Both the position numbers and the translations under genes were made by a program. The notes under the pieces are model-generated. The model ran no database searches, had not been told where the DNA came from, and saw nothing but the letters and a program-made list of their open reading frames with translations. Shown here in pieces: positions 45,517 through 53,974 of a stretch of 64,000 bases of DNA. Positions within the stretch are counted from its first letter, which is position 1; every line of letters starts with the position of its first letter. The stretch is taken from assembly GCF_004634245.1 (NCBI RefSeq), contig NZ_SJTF01000018.1, forward strand, positions 29,477-93,476, given 5' to 3'. The DNA is from Flavobacterium foetidum (GTDB lineage Bacteria; Bacteroidota; Bacteroidia; Flavobacteriales; Flavobacteriaceae).

Positions 45517-46695
45517 ATGAGCAAAAGAGTTGTTATCGTTTCTGCCGTTAGAACACCTATCGGAAGTTTCATGGGAGGGTTATCTACGGTACCCGCACCA
45601 AAATTAGGAGCTGCTGCCATAAAAGGAGCGCTTGAAAAAATTAACCTTGACCCAAAATTAGTCGATGAAGTTTTCATGGGTAATGTAATTCAGGCCGGAG
45701 TTGGACAAGCACCAGCTCGTCAAGCAGCACTTTTTGCTGGTTTGTCTGAAGAAGTTGCTGCAACAACAGTAAACAAAGTTTGTGCTTCTGGAATGAAAGC
45801 CGTTATGTTTGCCGCTCAGGCAATCGCCTGCGGAGATGCTGAAATCGTTGTAGCGGGAGGAATGGAAAGCATGAGTTTGATTCCTCATTACGTACAAATG
45901 CGTGCCGGAAACAAATTTGGTCCAGCAACTTTGCTTGACGGAATGCAAAAAGACGGTTTAACAGATGCTTACGACAACAACGCAATGGGAGTTTGCGCTG
46001 ATTTGTGTGCAACTGAATACAAAATAAGCCGTGAAGAGCAAGATGCATTTGCAATTCAATCTTACGAAAGAAGCGCAAAAGCTTGGGATGCTGGAAAATT
46101 CGACAATGAAGTTGTTCCTGTTGAAATCCCTCAAAGACGCGGCGAACCCATTATCTTTTCTAAAGATGAAGAATACACAAATGTGAAATTAGATAAAATT
46201 CCTTCGTTAAGCGCTGTTTTTACAAAAGACGGAACTGTGACGGCAGCAAACGCTTCTACAATCAATGACGGAGCTGCTGCTTTGGTTTTGATGTCTGAAG
46301 AAAAAGCAAATGCATTAGGATTAAAACCTTTAGCATACATAAAAGGTTATGCAGATGCTGCGCAAGAGCCAAAATGGTTTACCACAAGTCCTGCAAAAGC
46401 ATTACCAAAGGCGTTAGACAAAGCGGGAATTTCAATTTCAGATGTTGATTTCTTCGAATTCAATGAAGCTTTCTCTGTTGTGGGATTGGCCAATTCAAAA
46501 ATATTAAACCTTGATAACGATAAAGTAAACGTTAACGGTGGCGCTGTTTCGCTAGGACATCCTCTAGGAGCTTCTGGAGCGCGTATCATCGTAACTTTAC
46601 TGAATGTTTTAGAACAAAACAATGCAAAAACCGGAGCTGCAGCAATCTGCAACGGCGGCGGCGGAGCATCTGCAATTGTTATCGAAAGAGCTTAA
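45517..46695 (+). CDS. Acetyl-CoA C-acetyltransferase (thiolase)
   Basis: The 392-residue protein has the thiolase residues Cys89 (NKVCASGMKAV), His348 (GHPLGASG) and Cys378 (AICNGGGGASA). It joins two acetyl-CoA or splits 3-ketoacyl-CoA; length and the QAPARQAALFAG stretch favour the biosynthetic acetoacetyl-CoA type. It has its own promoter and terminator, so it is monocistronic. Confidence 0.93.
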   Translation: MSKRVVIVSAVRTPIGSFMGGLSTVPAPKLGAAAIKGALEKINLDPKLVDEVFMGNVIQAGVGQAPARQAALFAGLSEEVAATTVNKVCASGMKAVMFAAQAIACGDAEIVVAGGMESMSLIPHYVQMRAGNKFGPATLLDGMQKDGLTDAYDNNAMGVCADLCATEYKISREEQDAFAIQSYERSAKAWDAGKFDNEVVPVEIPQRRGEPIIFSKDEEYTNVKLDKIPSLSAVFTKDGTVTAANASTINDGAAALVLMSEEKANALGLKPLAYIKGYADAAQEPKWFTTSPAKALPKALDKAGISISDVDFFEFNEAFSVVGLANSKILNLDNDKVNVNGGAVSLGHPLGASGARIIVTLLNVLEQNNAKTGAAAICNGGGGASAIVIERA

Positions 46696-46706
46696 CACAA
46701 TATCCT

Positions 46707-46742
46707 AAAAAATCAGGAGTTATAAAATTAGCTCCTGATTTT
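46707..46742 (+). terminator. Terminator of the thiolase gene
   Basis: AAAATCAGGAG (46709-46719) pairs with CTCCTGATTTT (46732-46742). Confidence 0.8.
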
Positions 46743-46762
46743 CAACTTATAAATTTCCTTAG

Positions 46763-47524
46763 ATGTTTGGAATTTGCAATTTAGCCATAGTACCCGTTCG
46801 TGCCGAAGCCAGCGATAGAAGCGAAATCGTTACCCAGCTTTTGTTTGGCGAGCATATCGAAATTTTAGAACGCCAAAATCAATGGGCGCGAATCAGGATT
46901 CAATTTGATGATTACGAAGGCTGGGTTGACTCTAAGCAATATCAGGAAATTACCAAAGAGCAATTTGATCTGTTAAGCAAAGAGGCCATTATTCTAAATG
47001 CCGATTTGATTGATTACATCACGGCACCGAATAACTTATTGCTCCCGATTCCGCTTGGAGCATCTTTATCCTTCTTAAATAATAACGAAATAAATATTTC
47101 AAACTTTGATTTCGAAGGAACCAAAACCAGCGGTATAAAACCAAAAAGTGCGTTGATTAAAACCGCTTTTATGTATTTGAATGCTCCGTATTTATGGGGC
47201 GGAAAAACACCTTTCGGCATAGATTGCTCCGGTTTTACCCAAATGGTTTACAAACTAAACGGGTACAAAATTCACCGTGATGCGTCGCAACAGGCGCTTG
47301 AAGGCGACCCTTTAAGCTTTATTGAAGAATGCGAACCTGGCGATCTGGCCTTCTTTGACAACGAAGAGGGAAACATTACGCACGTGGGCATTATAATGGA
47401 CAACAATTACATCATTCACGCAAGTGGAAAAGTTCGTATTGACCGTTTGGACCATACCGGAATCTACAATCCTGAATTAAACAGGCACACTCATAAACTT
47501 CGCGTAATCAAGAAAATTATCTAA
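46763..47524 (+). CDS. C40 (NlpC/P60) family peptidase with SH3-like N-terminus
   Basis: The 253-residue protein has an SH3-like part (about 1-60, ending GWVDSKQYQEI). The NlpC/P60 domain has Cys155 (GIDCSGFTQMVY), His207 (ITHVGIIMD) and His219 as the catalytic triad. Such enzymes cleave the D-Glu to diamino-acid bond of peptidoglycan peptides. No signal peptide is visible, so it may act on cytoplasmic muropeptides in recycling. The next gene follows after 16 bases. Confidence 0.88.
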   Translation: MFGICNLAIVPVRAEASDRSEIVTQLLFGEHIEILERQNQWARIRIQFDDYEGWVDSKQYQEITKEQFDLLSKEAIILNADLIDYITAPNNLLLPIPLGASLSFLNNNEINISNFDFEGTKTSGIKPKSALIKTAFMYLNAPYLWGGKTPFGIDCSGFTQMVYKLNGYKIHRDASQQALEGDPLSFIEECEPGDLAFFDNEEGNITHVGIIMDNNYIIHASGKVRIDRLDHTGIYNPELNRHTHKLRVIKKII

Positions 47525-47540
47525 CTCTAAAAAAGCAAAA

Positions 47541-48599
47541 ATGACAAAACTTGAATTATCCAATACAGGCTTTCAGATCAACAATGTAAACATCGAATTC
47601 CCAATTGATATTACGGTTTTAAAACAAGCTTTAGGAGACTACAGGTACAGCAAAAAAAAATACAACCATATTTATACTTGGGATGATGCAGGGATTATGG
47701 CTTTTTCTAAAGAAGGAGACCAAGCCGAAAGTATGGGAATTGAATTAGAACTTCGTGATTACGATTTTTGTGCAAAAAGCATTTTTACAGGCGAATTTAT
47801 TTTTGACGGACAGGAATTATTTCAATATTACGAAAACAATAAAAGCCAGCTTGTAAAACTTTTTAAAGGAGACCGAAGCGGCGCTTTCATCCTAAACGGA
47901 ATCAGTGTTTGGTTTGACAAGGAAGACGGAAAAATTACCAGCATCAGCATTTCTGCATACGAAAAAGAAGAAAAGCCAAAAAAGGTTTCGGCAACAATTG
48001 ACCCAGAATTTGAAGCATATAGACCTTTATGGCAGGAATGGATTTCTGAAATCAATAAAATTGTCAGCACCAACAATGATTACTACAATCTAACAGACGG
48101 CATTTCTACAGAAGATATTAACCAACATTCAGAATTAGAAGAAGGCATTAAAATACCGCCTGCATTAGTAAATTTCTACAAAGTTCAAAATGTAGACTAC
48201 GATGCAGTCACTTCTGCTTTTCAGATTTTAATCAATAATTGGCCGTATGAACTTATTCCGTTTCAAGATATTGCCGAGGAATGGAATTCAATTCAAGATC
48301 TACAATTTGATGAAGACGATTTACCAGAACAGGAAATTGACTTCGAAAAAATCAATACAGACAATTACGCAAATCCAAAATGGATTCCTTTTGCTACGGG
48401 AAGAAATGGAGATTATTTACTTTATGACACCGATCCAGCCGAAAAAGGAAAATTTGGACAAATCATAGAACTTCAGAATGAATCTTGGGAAAGAAACATC
48501 GTTGCAGATTCTTTAGAAGAATTAATTCAGAATGAAATCAATAATTTAAAAGCAGGCAAAACCGAGCATTTTGATTTTATTGTTGGTAAAGAGAATTAA
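47541..48599 (+). CDS. SMI1/KNR4 family-like protein
   Basis: The 352-residue soluble acidic protein has an N-terminal beta-rich half. The C-terminal half matches the SMI1/KNR4 fold: IPPALVNFYKVQNVDYDA, FIPFATGRNGDYLLYDTDPAEKGKFGQI (in parts), and SWERNIVADSLEELIQ. In bacteria this fold is common in immunity proteins of polymorphic toxins, but no toxin gene is adjacent. The function is therefore open. It follows the NlpC/P60 gene by 16 bases. Confidence 0.7.
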   Translation: MTKLELSNTGFQINNVNIEFPIDITVLKQALGDYRYSKKKYNHIYTWDDAGIMAFSKEGDQAESMGIELELRDYDFCAKSIFTGEFIFDGQELFQYYENNKSQLVKLFKGDRSGAFILNGISVWFDKEDGKITSISISAYEKEEKPKKVSATIDPEFEAYRPLWQEWISEINKIVSTNNDYYNLTDGISTEDINQHSELEEGIKIPPALVNFYKVQNVDYDAVTSAFQILINNWPYELIPFQDIAEEWNSIQDLQFDEDDLPEQEIDFEKINTDNYANPKWIPFATGRNGDYLLYDTDPAEKGKFGQIIELQNESWERNIVADSLEELIQNEINNLKAGKTEHFDFIVGKEN

Positions 48600-48907
48600 A
48601 AGGACAAGGATAAAACTGATTCGCTATGCGAAAACGCAGATTTACACGGATTTTTTATTTTTTTTCTCTCGCAGATTGAGCAGATTAAGCTGATTTATTT
48701 TGAAATCTTTTTAAATCTGCTAAAATCATTTGAAATCTGCGTGAAAAAAAAGAATCTATTTGACCCTCATAATCTGTGGCAAAAATAATCCGTCCAATCT
48801 GCCCAATCTGCGAGAGAAAATTAATAAGCAAAAAAATCATTTTTAATCCACTTAATCTGTGGCAAAAAAATTAGTGCAAATTCGAGAAATTTGCGGCAAA
48901 CCCAAAA
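48600..48907. repeat. AATCTGCG-type intergenic inverted repeat (family A)
   Basis: The gap has no gene. CTCTCGCAGATTGAGCAGATT (within 48662-48689) is inverted at 48794-48820 (CCAATCTGCCCAATCTGCG then AGAGAAAA), forming a long imperfect hairpin. Between and around the arms are further AATCTGTGGCAAAA and AAATCTGCGTGAAAA units. A short palindrome TTCGCTATGCGAA lies at about 48620. Related copies are at 4190-4310 and 53687-53808. Confidence 0.75.
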
Positions 48908-49753
48908 TCAAGCACTCAACCGAATCGTCTTTCTAAACTCAGACGGGCTATAGCCTTTTTGTTTTCTAAAAAATTTATTAAAATGGCTTTCATCCGTGAA
49001 GCCAAATTCATACGCAATTTCGTTAATTCGTTTATCGCTGAATTGCAAACGATGTTCAATCAGTTTTGTTTTGTAATTACTGATATATTGCTGCATCGTC
49101 TCACTGGCGTGCTTTTTAAAATAACGACCTAAATACGTATTCGAAATTCCGAAATAATCGCTAATCGATTCCGCTTTAATCTTTTCAGGATAGTAAATAT
49201 TATTCTGAATGTATTGCAGAATATCCATTGCTTTAGCTTCTGTATTTATGGTCACTTGCTCAGGCAGATATTTCGCAATATTTCGCGCCACAATTATAAT
49301 CAGCGTATTGACCAATTGCTGAATCAATTCCTGATTGTAAACATCTTTATCCTGATGTTCTCGGCAAATTGCTTCAATCATCACTTTTACCAGACATTTA
49401 TCCGGATCATTTTTCAGAATACAGCCCGGCTGATGATTCGCATTTTGAAGAATATATTCCAACCGCTGAATGTTTTCGTTCTGCAAACTTGAGTTTTTCA
49501 AATAAATATCATTAAACCTCAAAAAGAAAAACTTTGTTTCGGTTTCAATGGTAAAATTATGGCAATCTTCTGGTGTTAATAAAAACAAATGTCCTGGATC
49601 GTATTCAAAAATGTTCTTATTGATGCATTGTCTCCCCGTCCCTTCTAAAATATAAACCAGTTCGAAAAAATTATGGCGGTCTCCTACGTCTGGATACTCA
49701 CTAAGCGTTTCAAAAGAAACCGTAAAAGGCTCGTATAAGTTTTCTTTTTTCAT
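48908..49753 (-). CDS. AraC-family transcriptional regulator
   Basis: The 281-residue protein has an N-terminal cupin-like effector domain (HNFFELVYILEGTGRQ, about 20-90). A C-terminal pair of HTH motifs ends INEIAYEFGFTDESHFNKFFRKQKGYSPSEFRK (about 238-272). It is divergent from an aldo/keto reductase gene, with a 116-base gap that holds two direct repeats. Control of the reductase and of itself is likely. Confidence 0.9.
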   Translation of the reverse strand: MKKENLYEPFTVSFETLSEYPDVGDRHNFFELVYILEGTGRQCINKNIFEYDPGHLFLLTPEDCHNFTIETETKFFFLRFNDIYLKNSSLQNENIQRLEYILQNANHQPGCILKNDPDKCLVKVMIEAICREHQDKDVYNQELIQQLVNTLIIIVARNIAKYLPEQVTINTEAKAMDILQYIQNNIYYPEKIKAESISDYFGISNTYLGRYFKKHASETMQQYISNYKTKLIEHRLQFSDKRINEIAYEFGFTDESHFNKFFRKQKGYSPSEFRKTIRLSA

Positions 49754-49775
49754 AATTCAAATTATTAGGAAGGTG

Positions 49776-49837
49776 CAAATATACCTAAAAAAGACAAAAA
49801 TATACCAAATAATAATCTTAAAAACAGTATAATTTTG
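49776..49837. promoter_or_regulatory. Divergent promoter region with AraC-type direct repeats
   Basis: AAATATACC occurs at 49777-49785 and again at 49798-49806, exactly 21 bases apart (two helical turns). A -7 box TATATTTG for araC lies on the minus strand (49783-49776), within the first repeat. A -7 box TAATTTTG for the reductase lies at 49830-49837. No good -33 box is seen for the reductase, as expected for an activated promoter. Confidence 0.6.
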
Positions 49838-49869
49838 CTTCGTTAATTTTAAACATAAAAATCACAATC

Positions 49870-50856
49870 ATGGAATATAGAAAATTAGGCAACTCAGAAT
49901 TAGAATTATCAGCTATTACATACGGTGCATTTGCTATTGGCGGAACCATGTGGGGCGGAACAGAAAAGAAAGATTCAATCGAGTCAGTTCAGGCTTCAAT
50001 CGACCACGGCGTTACCACAATCGACACTGCTCCTTTTTACGGATTTGGTTTAAGCGAAGAAATGATTGGCGAAGCCATAAAACCTTACGATCGCTCTAAA
50101 ATTCAGTTATTGACTAAATTCGGTTTGGTTTGGGACGGAAGCAACAACGGAAAAGGCGATTACTTTTTTGATGTTGACGACAATGGCAAAAAAGTTCCGA
50201 TTTATAAATATGCATCAAAAGCAAACGTAATCAAAGAAATCGAAGAAAGCTTAAAACGTCTTCAAACCGATTATATCGATTTGTTGCAAATTCACTGGCC
50301 AGACAGCACAACGCCAATTTCGGAAACTATGGAAGCCGTTGAAACCTTAATCCAACAAGGAAAAATCAAAGCTTTTGGAGTAAGTAATTATAATATTGAA
50401 CAAATCAAAGAAGCTCAAAAAACGGTTCCGATTGCTTCTGATCAAGTAACGTACAGCATGTTAAACAGAAGTATTGAGAAAGACTTGCTTCCGTTTACCA
50501 TTGCAGAAAACATCGGCATCATCGCTTACAGTCCGATGGAAAGAGGTTTATTGACAGGAAAATATTTCACCGACAGTAAATTAAAAGAAAACGACCACCG
50601 CAACGGTTATTTCGGAAAATTCGATTTACAGAAAGTAAAAACTTTAATCGAAGAACTAAGTTCACTGGCAAACGACAAACATATTTCTATCGCACAATTG
50701 GTATTGCGCTGGACAACATTACAAAAAGGAATCGCAATTGTATTGGCTGGAGCAAGAAATGCAGAACAAGCCATCTCAAACGCCAAAGCAATTGATTTCG
50801 ATTTAGCAGCTTCAGAACTTACTTTTATTAATGAAGCGCTTTCTAAGCTAGACTAA
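49870..50856 (+). CDS. Aldo/keto reductase
   Basis: The 328-residue TIM-barrel enzyme has TIDTAPFYGFGLSEEMIGEAI (catalytic Asp and Tyr), LLTKFGL (Lys), LLQIHWPD (His) and a C-terminal NADPH-binding GARNAEQAISNAKA. It reduces aldehydes or ketones using NADPH; the substrate is unknown. It is divergent from an AraC regulator that probably controls it. Confidence 0.9.
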   Translation: MEYRKLGNSELELSAITYGAFAIGGTMWGGTEKKDSIESVQASIDHGVTTIDTAPFYGFGLSEEMIGEAIKPYDRSKIQLLTKFGLVWDGSNNGKGDYFFDVDDNGKKVPIYKYASKANVIKEIEESLKRLQTDYIDLLQIHWPDSTTPISETMEAVETLIQQGKIKAFGVSNYNIEQIKEAQKTVPIASDQVTYSMLNRSIEKDLLPFTIAENIGIIAYSPMERGLLTGKYFTDSKLKENDHRNGYFGKFDLQKVKTLIEELSSLANDKHISIAQLVLRWTTLQKGIAIVLAGARNAEQAISNAKAIDFDLAASELTFINEALSKLD

Positions 50857-51330
50857 TTCTCTTTTAATCAAATAGGAACATAATAAGCATAATTTGTCAT
50901 TTCGACTGAAAGGAGAAATCACACCAGAAACTCTACAATATATATCGCCAATCTTTGTCGAATCCCTAGTGTGATTTCTCGTTCCTCGAAATGACAAACT
51001 TTGAGAGCTATGTGTTAGAAACTAGTTTCTTTCAATTCCCTTACAAGAAAGAAAAATCTATGCTTCTATGTGTTTAAAAAAATCTCAACAATTAAAATAA
51101 TTTGGGTGTGCCCCTCCGGGTCGGGTTTTCGGCTATATCTTTTGGTCCATTTCATTTCACAAAAGGATACCGCCTCAATCCCTCACACATCCGTTTTCAA
51201 AAGAAAGAGTCATATCTCAATTTAGACAAATAAAACCTTTGCGACTCTGCGTCTTTGCGAGACTAAAAAAATAAAGAAAAAATGCGCCTTTAATTTCAAT
51301 ACAAAGACGCTCATAAACCCAACAATAAAA
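50857..51330. repeat. 474-base gap filled with repeat elements
   Basis: No gene was seen. From left to right: family-B inverted repeat (50893-50998); a CCCTCCGGGTCGGG-type element (about 51106-51185) whose CGGCTATATCTTTTG and CAAAAGGATACCGCC parts pair imperfectly; and part of a TTTGCGTCTTTGCG-type (family C) repeat at about 51236-51262. Confidence 0.65.
50893..50998. repeat. Family-B inverted repeat, copy 2
   Basis: TTTGTCATTTCGACTGAAAG at the left pairs imperfectly with CTCGAAATGACAAA at the right. GAGAAATCACAC and GTGTGATTTCTC pair inside. The core contains GCCAATCTTTGTCGA, as in the other copies. Confidence 0.8.
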
Positions 51331-51936
51331 ATGAAAAAGATATTTATAATCAATGGCGGACAAAAATTCGCGCATTCAGGCGGGAAATTCAACAAAACAG
51401 TTCAGGACTGGACAACCGAATTTCTTTCCAAAAACAACGAATACGAAATAAAAACAACTCACGTAGAAGACAATATTGATCTTGATGCCGAAGTAGAAAA
51501 ATTTGTTTGGGCAGATGTAATCATTTACCATACACCAGTTTGGTGGTTTCAATTGCCAAACCTTTTCAAAAAATACATCGACGATGTTTTCACAGCAGGA
51601 CACAACAACGGAATCTACAAAAGCGACGGAAGAAGCCGTGTAAATCCAGACATCAACTACGGAACTGGCGGACTTTTACATGGACGCAAATACATGCTTA
51701 CCACAAGCTGGAATGCTCCTGCAACTGCTTTTACACTTCCTGGAGAATTCTTCGAAGAAACTTCTGTTGATGACGGCGTAATGTTTGGTTTCCACAAAAT
51801 GAACAAATTCACCGGAATGGAAAAACTGGACGGTTTTCATTTCCATGACGTAGAAAAAGGTGCTACACCAGAAAATATAATTATCTTTAAAGAAAATTAC
51901 ACCAAGCACTTAGAGCAAACTTTTAAAAACTTATAA
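51331..51936 (+). CDS. NAD(P)H-dependent quinone reductase, MdaB-like
   Basis: The 201-residue flavodoxin-fold protein starts IFIINGGQKFAHSGGKFN and has the WWFQLPNLFKKYIDDVF block. Its GTGGLLHGRKYMLTTSWNAP stretch (in parts) also matches MdaB, an FAD-dependent two-electron quinone reductase. A small monooxygenase gene follows after 1 base; MdaB and the YgiN monooxygenase are paired in E. coli too, supporting quinone redox cycling. Confidence 0.88.
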   Translation: MKKIFIINGGQKFAHSGGKFNKTVQDWTTEFLSKNNEYEIKTTHVEDNIDLDAEVEKFVWADVIIYHTPVWWFQLPNLFKKYIDDVFTAGHNNGIYKSDGRSRVNPDINYGTGGLLHGRKYMLTTSWNAPATAFTLPGEFFEETSVDDGVMFGFHKMNKFTGMEKLDGFHFHDVEKGATPENIIIFKENYTKHLEQTFKNL

Positions 51937-51937
51937 T

Positions 51938-52216
51938 ATGATTTCAATTACAGCAATTTTAAAAAGTAAACCAGAGCATTTAATTGAAGTTCAAAATATG
52001 CTTACACATTTAGTATCAGAAACTAGAAAAGAAGCCGCATGTATTCGTTACGATTTACACACTTCAGAAAATGTTTTTATTCTTTGGGAAGAATGGAAAG
52101 ACCAACCAGGATTAGACTTACATAACAATCAGTCGTATTTACAAGAATTCATCAAAAAAACAGAAACGCTGGTTTCAAGCCCAATTCAAGTTTACAAAAC
52201 AGCTCAGATTTTATAA
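51938..52216 (+). CDS. Putative quinol monooxygenase (ABM domain, YgiN-like)
   Basis: The 92-residue protein is a single antibiotic-biosynthesis monooxygenase domain, with RYDLHTSENVFILWEEWKDQ and a C-terminal YKTAQIL. It is a dimeric ferredoxin-like fold acting on quinols. It follows the MdaB-like gene by 1 base, so the pair is co-translated. Confidence 0.85.
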   Translation: MISITAILKSKPEHLIEVQNMLTHLVSETRKEAACIRYDLHTSENVFILWEEWKDQPGLDLHNNQSYLQEFIKKTETLVSSPIQVYKTAQIL

Positions 52217-52222
52217 GCTTAG

Positions 52223-52308
52223 TTAGCCACAAATTGCACAAATTCTCACAAATTTCTTTTTTTCTCTTAGAATAAAAATTAGTGGAAATTTGTGTAATTC
52301 GTGGCTAA
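52223..52308. repeat. Family-D inverted repeat, intact copy
   Basis: TTAGCCACAAATTGCACAAA at the left pairs imperfectly with AAATTTGTGTAATTCGTGGC then TAA at the right (52286-52308). A second copy at 52839-52944 is interrupted. Confidence 0.75.
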
Positions 52309-52360
52309 AAAATTATTCAGAAAAAAGCTAAATTGCCTAAAATTCAGAAACATATATTTT

Positions 52361-52828
52361 ATGAGCAAATACCATCTTGCCGAAATCAATATTGCCAAAA
52401 TGAAAGGAGTCGACATCAACGATCCGATCATGAAAGAATTTGTAGACAATCTAGACACTGTAAATAAATTAGCGGAAGAAAGCGAAGGTTTTGTCTGGAG
52501 ACTAAAAGACGATAACGACGGTTACAATGCTACAAGTCTGAATCCGTATAATGATGAGCAAATCATCATTAATGTATCGGTTTGGGAAAGCATCGAAACA
52601 TTGGAACATTATATGTACAAAACTTTTCACAGCGAATTTCTTAGACGCCGAAAAGAATGGTTTCAAAAATTCGGAAAAGCCCATACCGCCATGTGGTGGA
52701 TTCCCGCAGGACAAATCCCAACCATGGAAGAAGCCGTTGAAAAATTAGACTACCTCCAAAAAAATGGTCCATCAGAATTAGTTTTTGATTTAAGAACTAA
52801 ATTCCCAGCTCCTAAACAAATCGCATAA
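52361..52828 (+). CDS. DUF3291 domain-containing protein
   Basis: I chose the ATG at 52361 (MSKYHLAEINIAKMKG), the family start; an earlier GTG lies inside the upstream repeat. The 155-residue protein has GFVWRL, WESIETLEHYMYKTFHSEFLRRRKEWF and AMWWIPAGQIPTMEEA, all DUF3291 hallmarks. It is a dimeric alpha/beta-barrel relative of ABM monooxygenases. The function is unknown. It is flanked on both sides by family-D repeats. Confidence 0.82.
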   Translation: MSKYHLAEINIAKMKGVDINDPIMKEFVDNLDTVNKLAEESEGFVWRLKDDNDGYNATSLNPYNDEQIIINVSVWESIETLEHYMYKTFHSEFLRRRKEWFQKFGKAHTAMWWIPAGQIPTMEEAVEKLDYLQKNGPSELVFDLRTKFPAPKQIA

Positions 52829-52838
52829 TTGTTTGTTT

Positions 52839-52944
52839 GCCACAAATTACACGAATTTCCACAAATTTTTATTCGCTGAGAAAAAATTAATTCGTGAAAA
52901 TCCGTGTAATTGCTTCGCCAGTTCGCTACCGCTCGGGTCGTGGC
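52839..52944. repeat. Family-D inverted repeat interrupted by a 27-base insert
   Basis: The left arm GCCACAAATTACACGAATTT and the right arm GTGTAATT...CGTGGC match the intact copy at 52223. The right arm is split precisely between AATT and CGTGG by the insert at 52912-52938. Confidence 0.8.
52912..52938 (-). mobile_element. 27-base miniature insert (copy 1)
   Basis: On the minus strand it reads as the blocks ACCCGAGC, TAGCGAA and GGCGAAGC separated by two variable bases each. The same three blocks with the same spacing interrupt a different repeat family at 56493-56519. No target-site duplication longer than one base is seen. Confidence 0.65.
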
Positions 52945-52957
52945 TATAAAAAAACCT

Positions 52958-53665
52958 TTACTTAATTCCGCCAAAAGCCCCAAAACACATATTCTTATGC
53001 AAAATTTCAACTTTTGAGAAACCTACTTTTTTCATCAAATCCAATTGGTAATTCATAGATCTAGGCGAATCTTCTTTTTCGATATAATCCAAAACTTTCT
53101 GACGATACTCTGCCCCTCCTATTCCTTCCAAATATTCGCCGTAACGTTGCCAAGTATATTCATTTAGCAATTCTGTGTCTTGCGTAATTAAGTCCGAAAT
53201 CATTAAACAGCCTCCTGGTTTCAATAATTTAAACAACTTTGTAAAAGTAGTTTCCCAATCCTGATCATCTCTCAAATGATGCAAAACTGCACCAGCCAAA
53301 ATAATATCAAAACTGTTCTCTGCTAAATCTACTTCCCGAATATCACCTTGTTTGATTTCGACTTTTCCATTGGTTTCTGCTGAAACTCTTTCAAAAGCTC
53401 TGTCTAACATCGGCAAACTCAAATCGACCAAAGTGCAATTTAAGTTTGGCACTTTAGACAACATCATCAAAGTGTAATTTCCAGCTCCACAACCTATGTC
53501 CAACACGTTTTTAGCATTAGGAACAATTCGTTTAGAAGCTTCGGTAATTAACTCTAAAGAAATAGTGGCATCAATTGTGGCGACTTGTCCCGTTTCTAAA
53601 TTTGAAAACCGTTCGACATCATTGTCGAATCGTTCTTTGATTTCTTGAATAGTTGATTTTTTCAT
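52958..53665 (-). CDS. Class I SAM-dependent methyltransferase
   Basis: The 235-residue protein has SAM motif I VLDIGCGAGNYTLMML (about 80-95), the acidic residue in CTLVDLSLPM, and LAGAVLHHLRDD. These are marks of small-molecule methyltransferases of the Methyltransf_11/25 type. The substrate is unknown. It is divergent from a LysR regulator across a 309-base gap of repeats, so shared control is possible but not clear. Confidence 0.85.
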   Translation of the reverse strand: MKKSTIQEIKERFDNDVERFSNLETGQVATIDATISLELITEASKRIVPNAKNVLDIGCGAGNYTLMMLSKVPNLNCTLVDLSLPMLDRAFERVSAETNGKVEIKQGDIREVDLAENSFDIILAGAVLHHLRDDQDWETTFTKLFKLLKPGGCLMISDLITQDTELLNEYTWQRYGEYLEGIGGAEYRQKVLDYIEKEDSPRSMNYQLDLMKKVGFSKVEILHKNMCFGAFGGIK

Positions 53666-53974
53666 AGTCTTTTGTTTTTTTTTAAACTCTCGCAGGTTCA
53701 GCAGATTTAGGGGATCTTTTTGCTATTATATGATCGGAATATTTGTGATTAAGAATGATTTTAATAAAATTAATTAATAATCTGCCCTATCTGCTAAATC
53801 TGCGAGAGAATTGTTTTTCTTTTAAAGTTAGAGGTTATTAGTTAAGAGTTATGTGTCATTTCTTTCACGCTTAACTCATAACATTTAACTCTTAACTACT
53901 AAAACCAAAACTACCTCTTTCATAAATACTTTAAAAATACTATTTTTATCAATTAATAATACTTTAAAAGTATC
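53666..53974. repeat. Gap with two inverted repeats and a LysR-type control site
   Basis: CTCTCGCAG...AGCAGAT (53687-53714) is inverted at 53785-53808 (family A). TAGTTAAGAGTTATG (53839-53853) is inverted at 53877-53898 with a small insertion. The right end holds two ATACTTTAAAA copies 33 bases apart. No gene was seen. Confidence 0.7.
53926..53973 (+). promoter_or_regulatory. Candidate autoregulatory site of the LysR gene
   Basis: ATACTTTAAAA occurs at 53926 and 53959. The second is part of the palindrome ATACTTTAAAAGTAT (53959-53973), which ends one base before the ATG and fits a T-N11-A LysR box. The usual ribosome-binding site is replaced by this element. Confidence 0.5.

Noticed and set aside
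50893..50998. CRISPR-like interpretation of the recurring family-B repeats
   Set aside because: Copies are kilobases apart, vary in length and lack regular spacers or cas genes.
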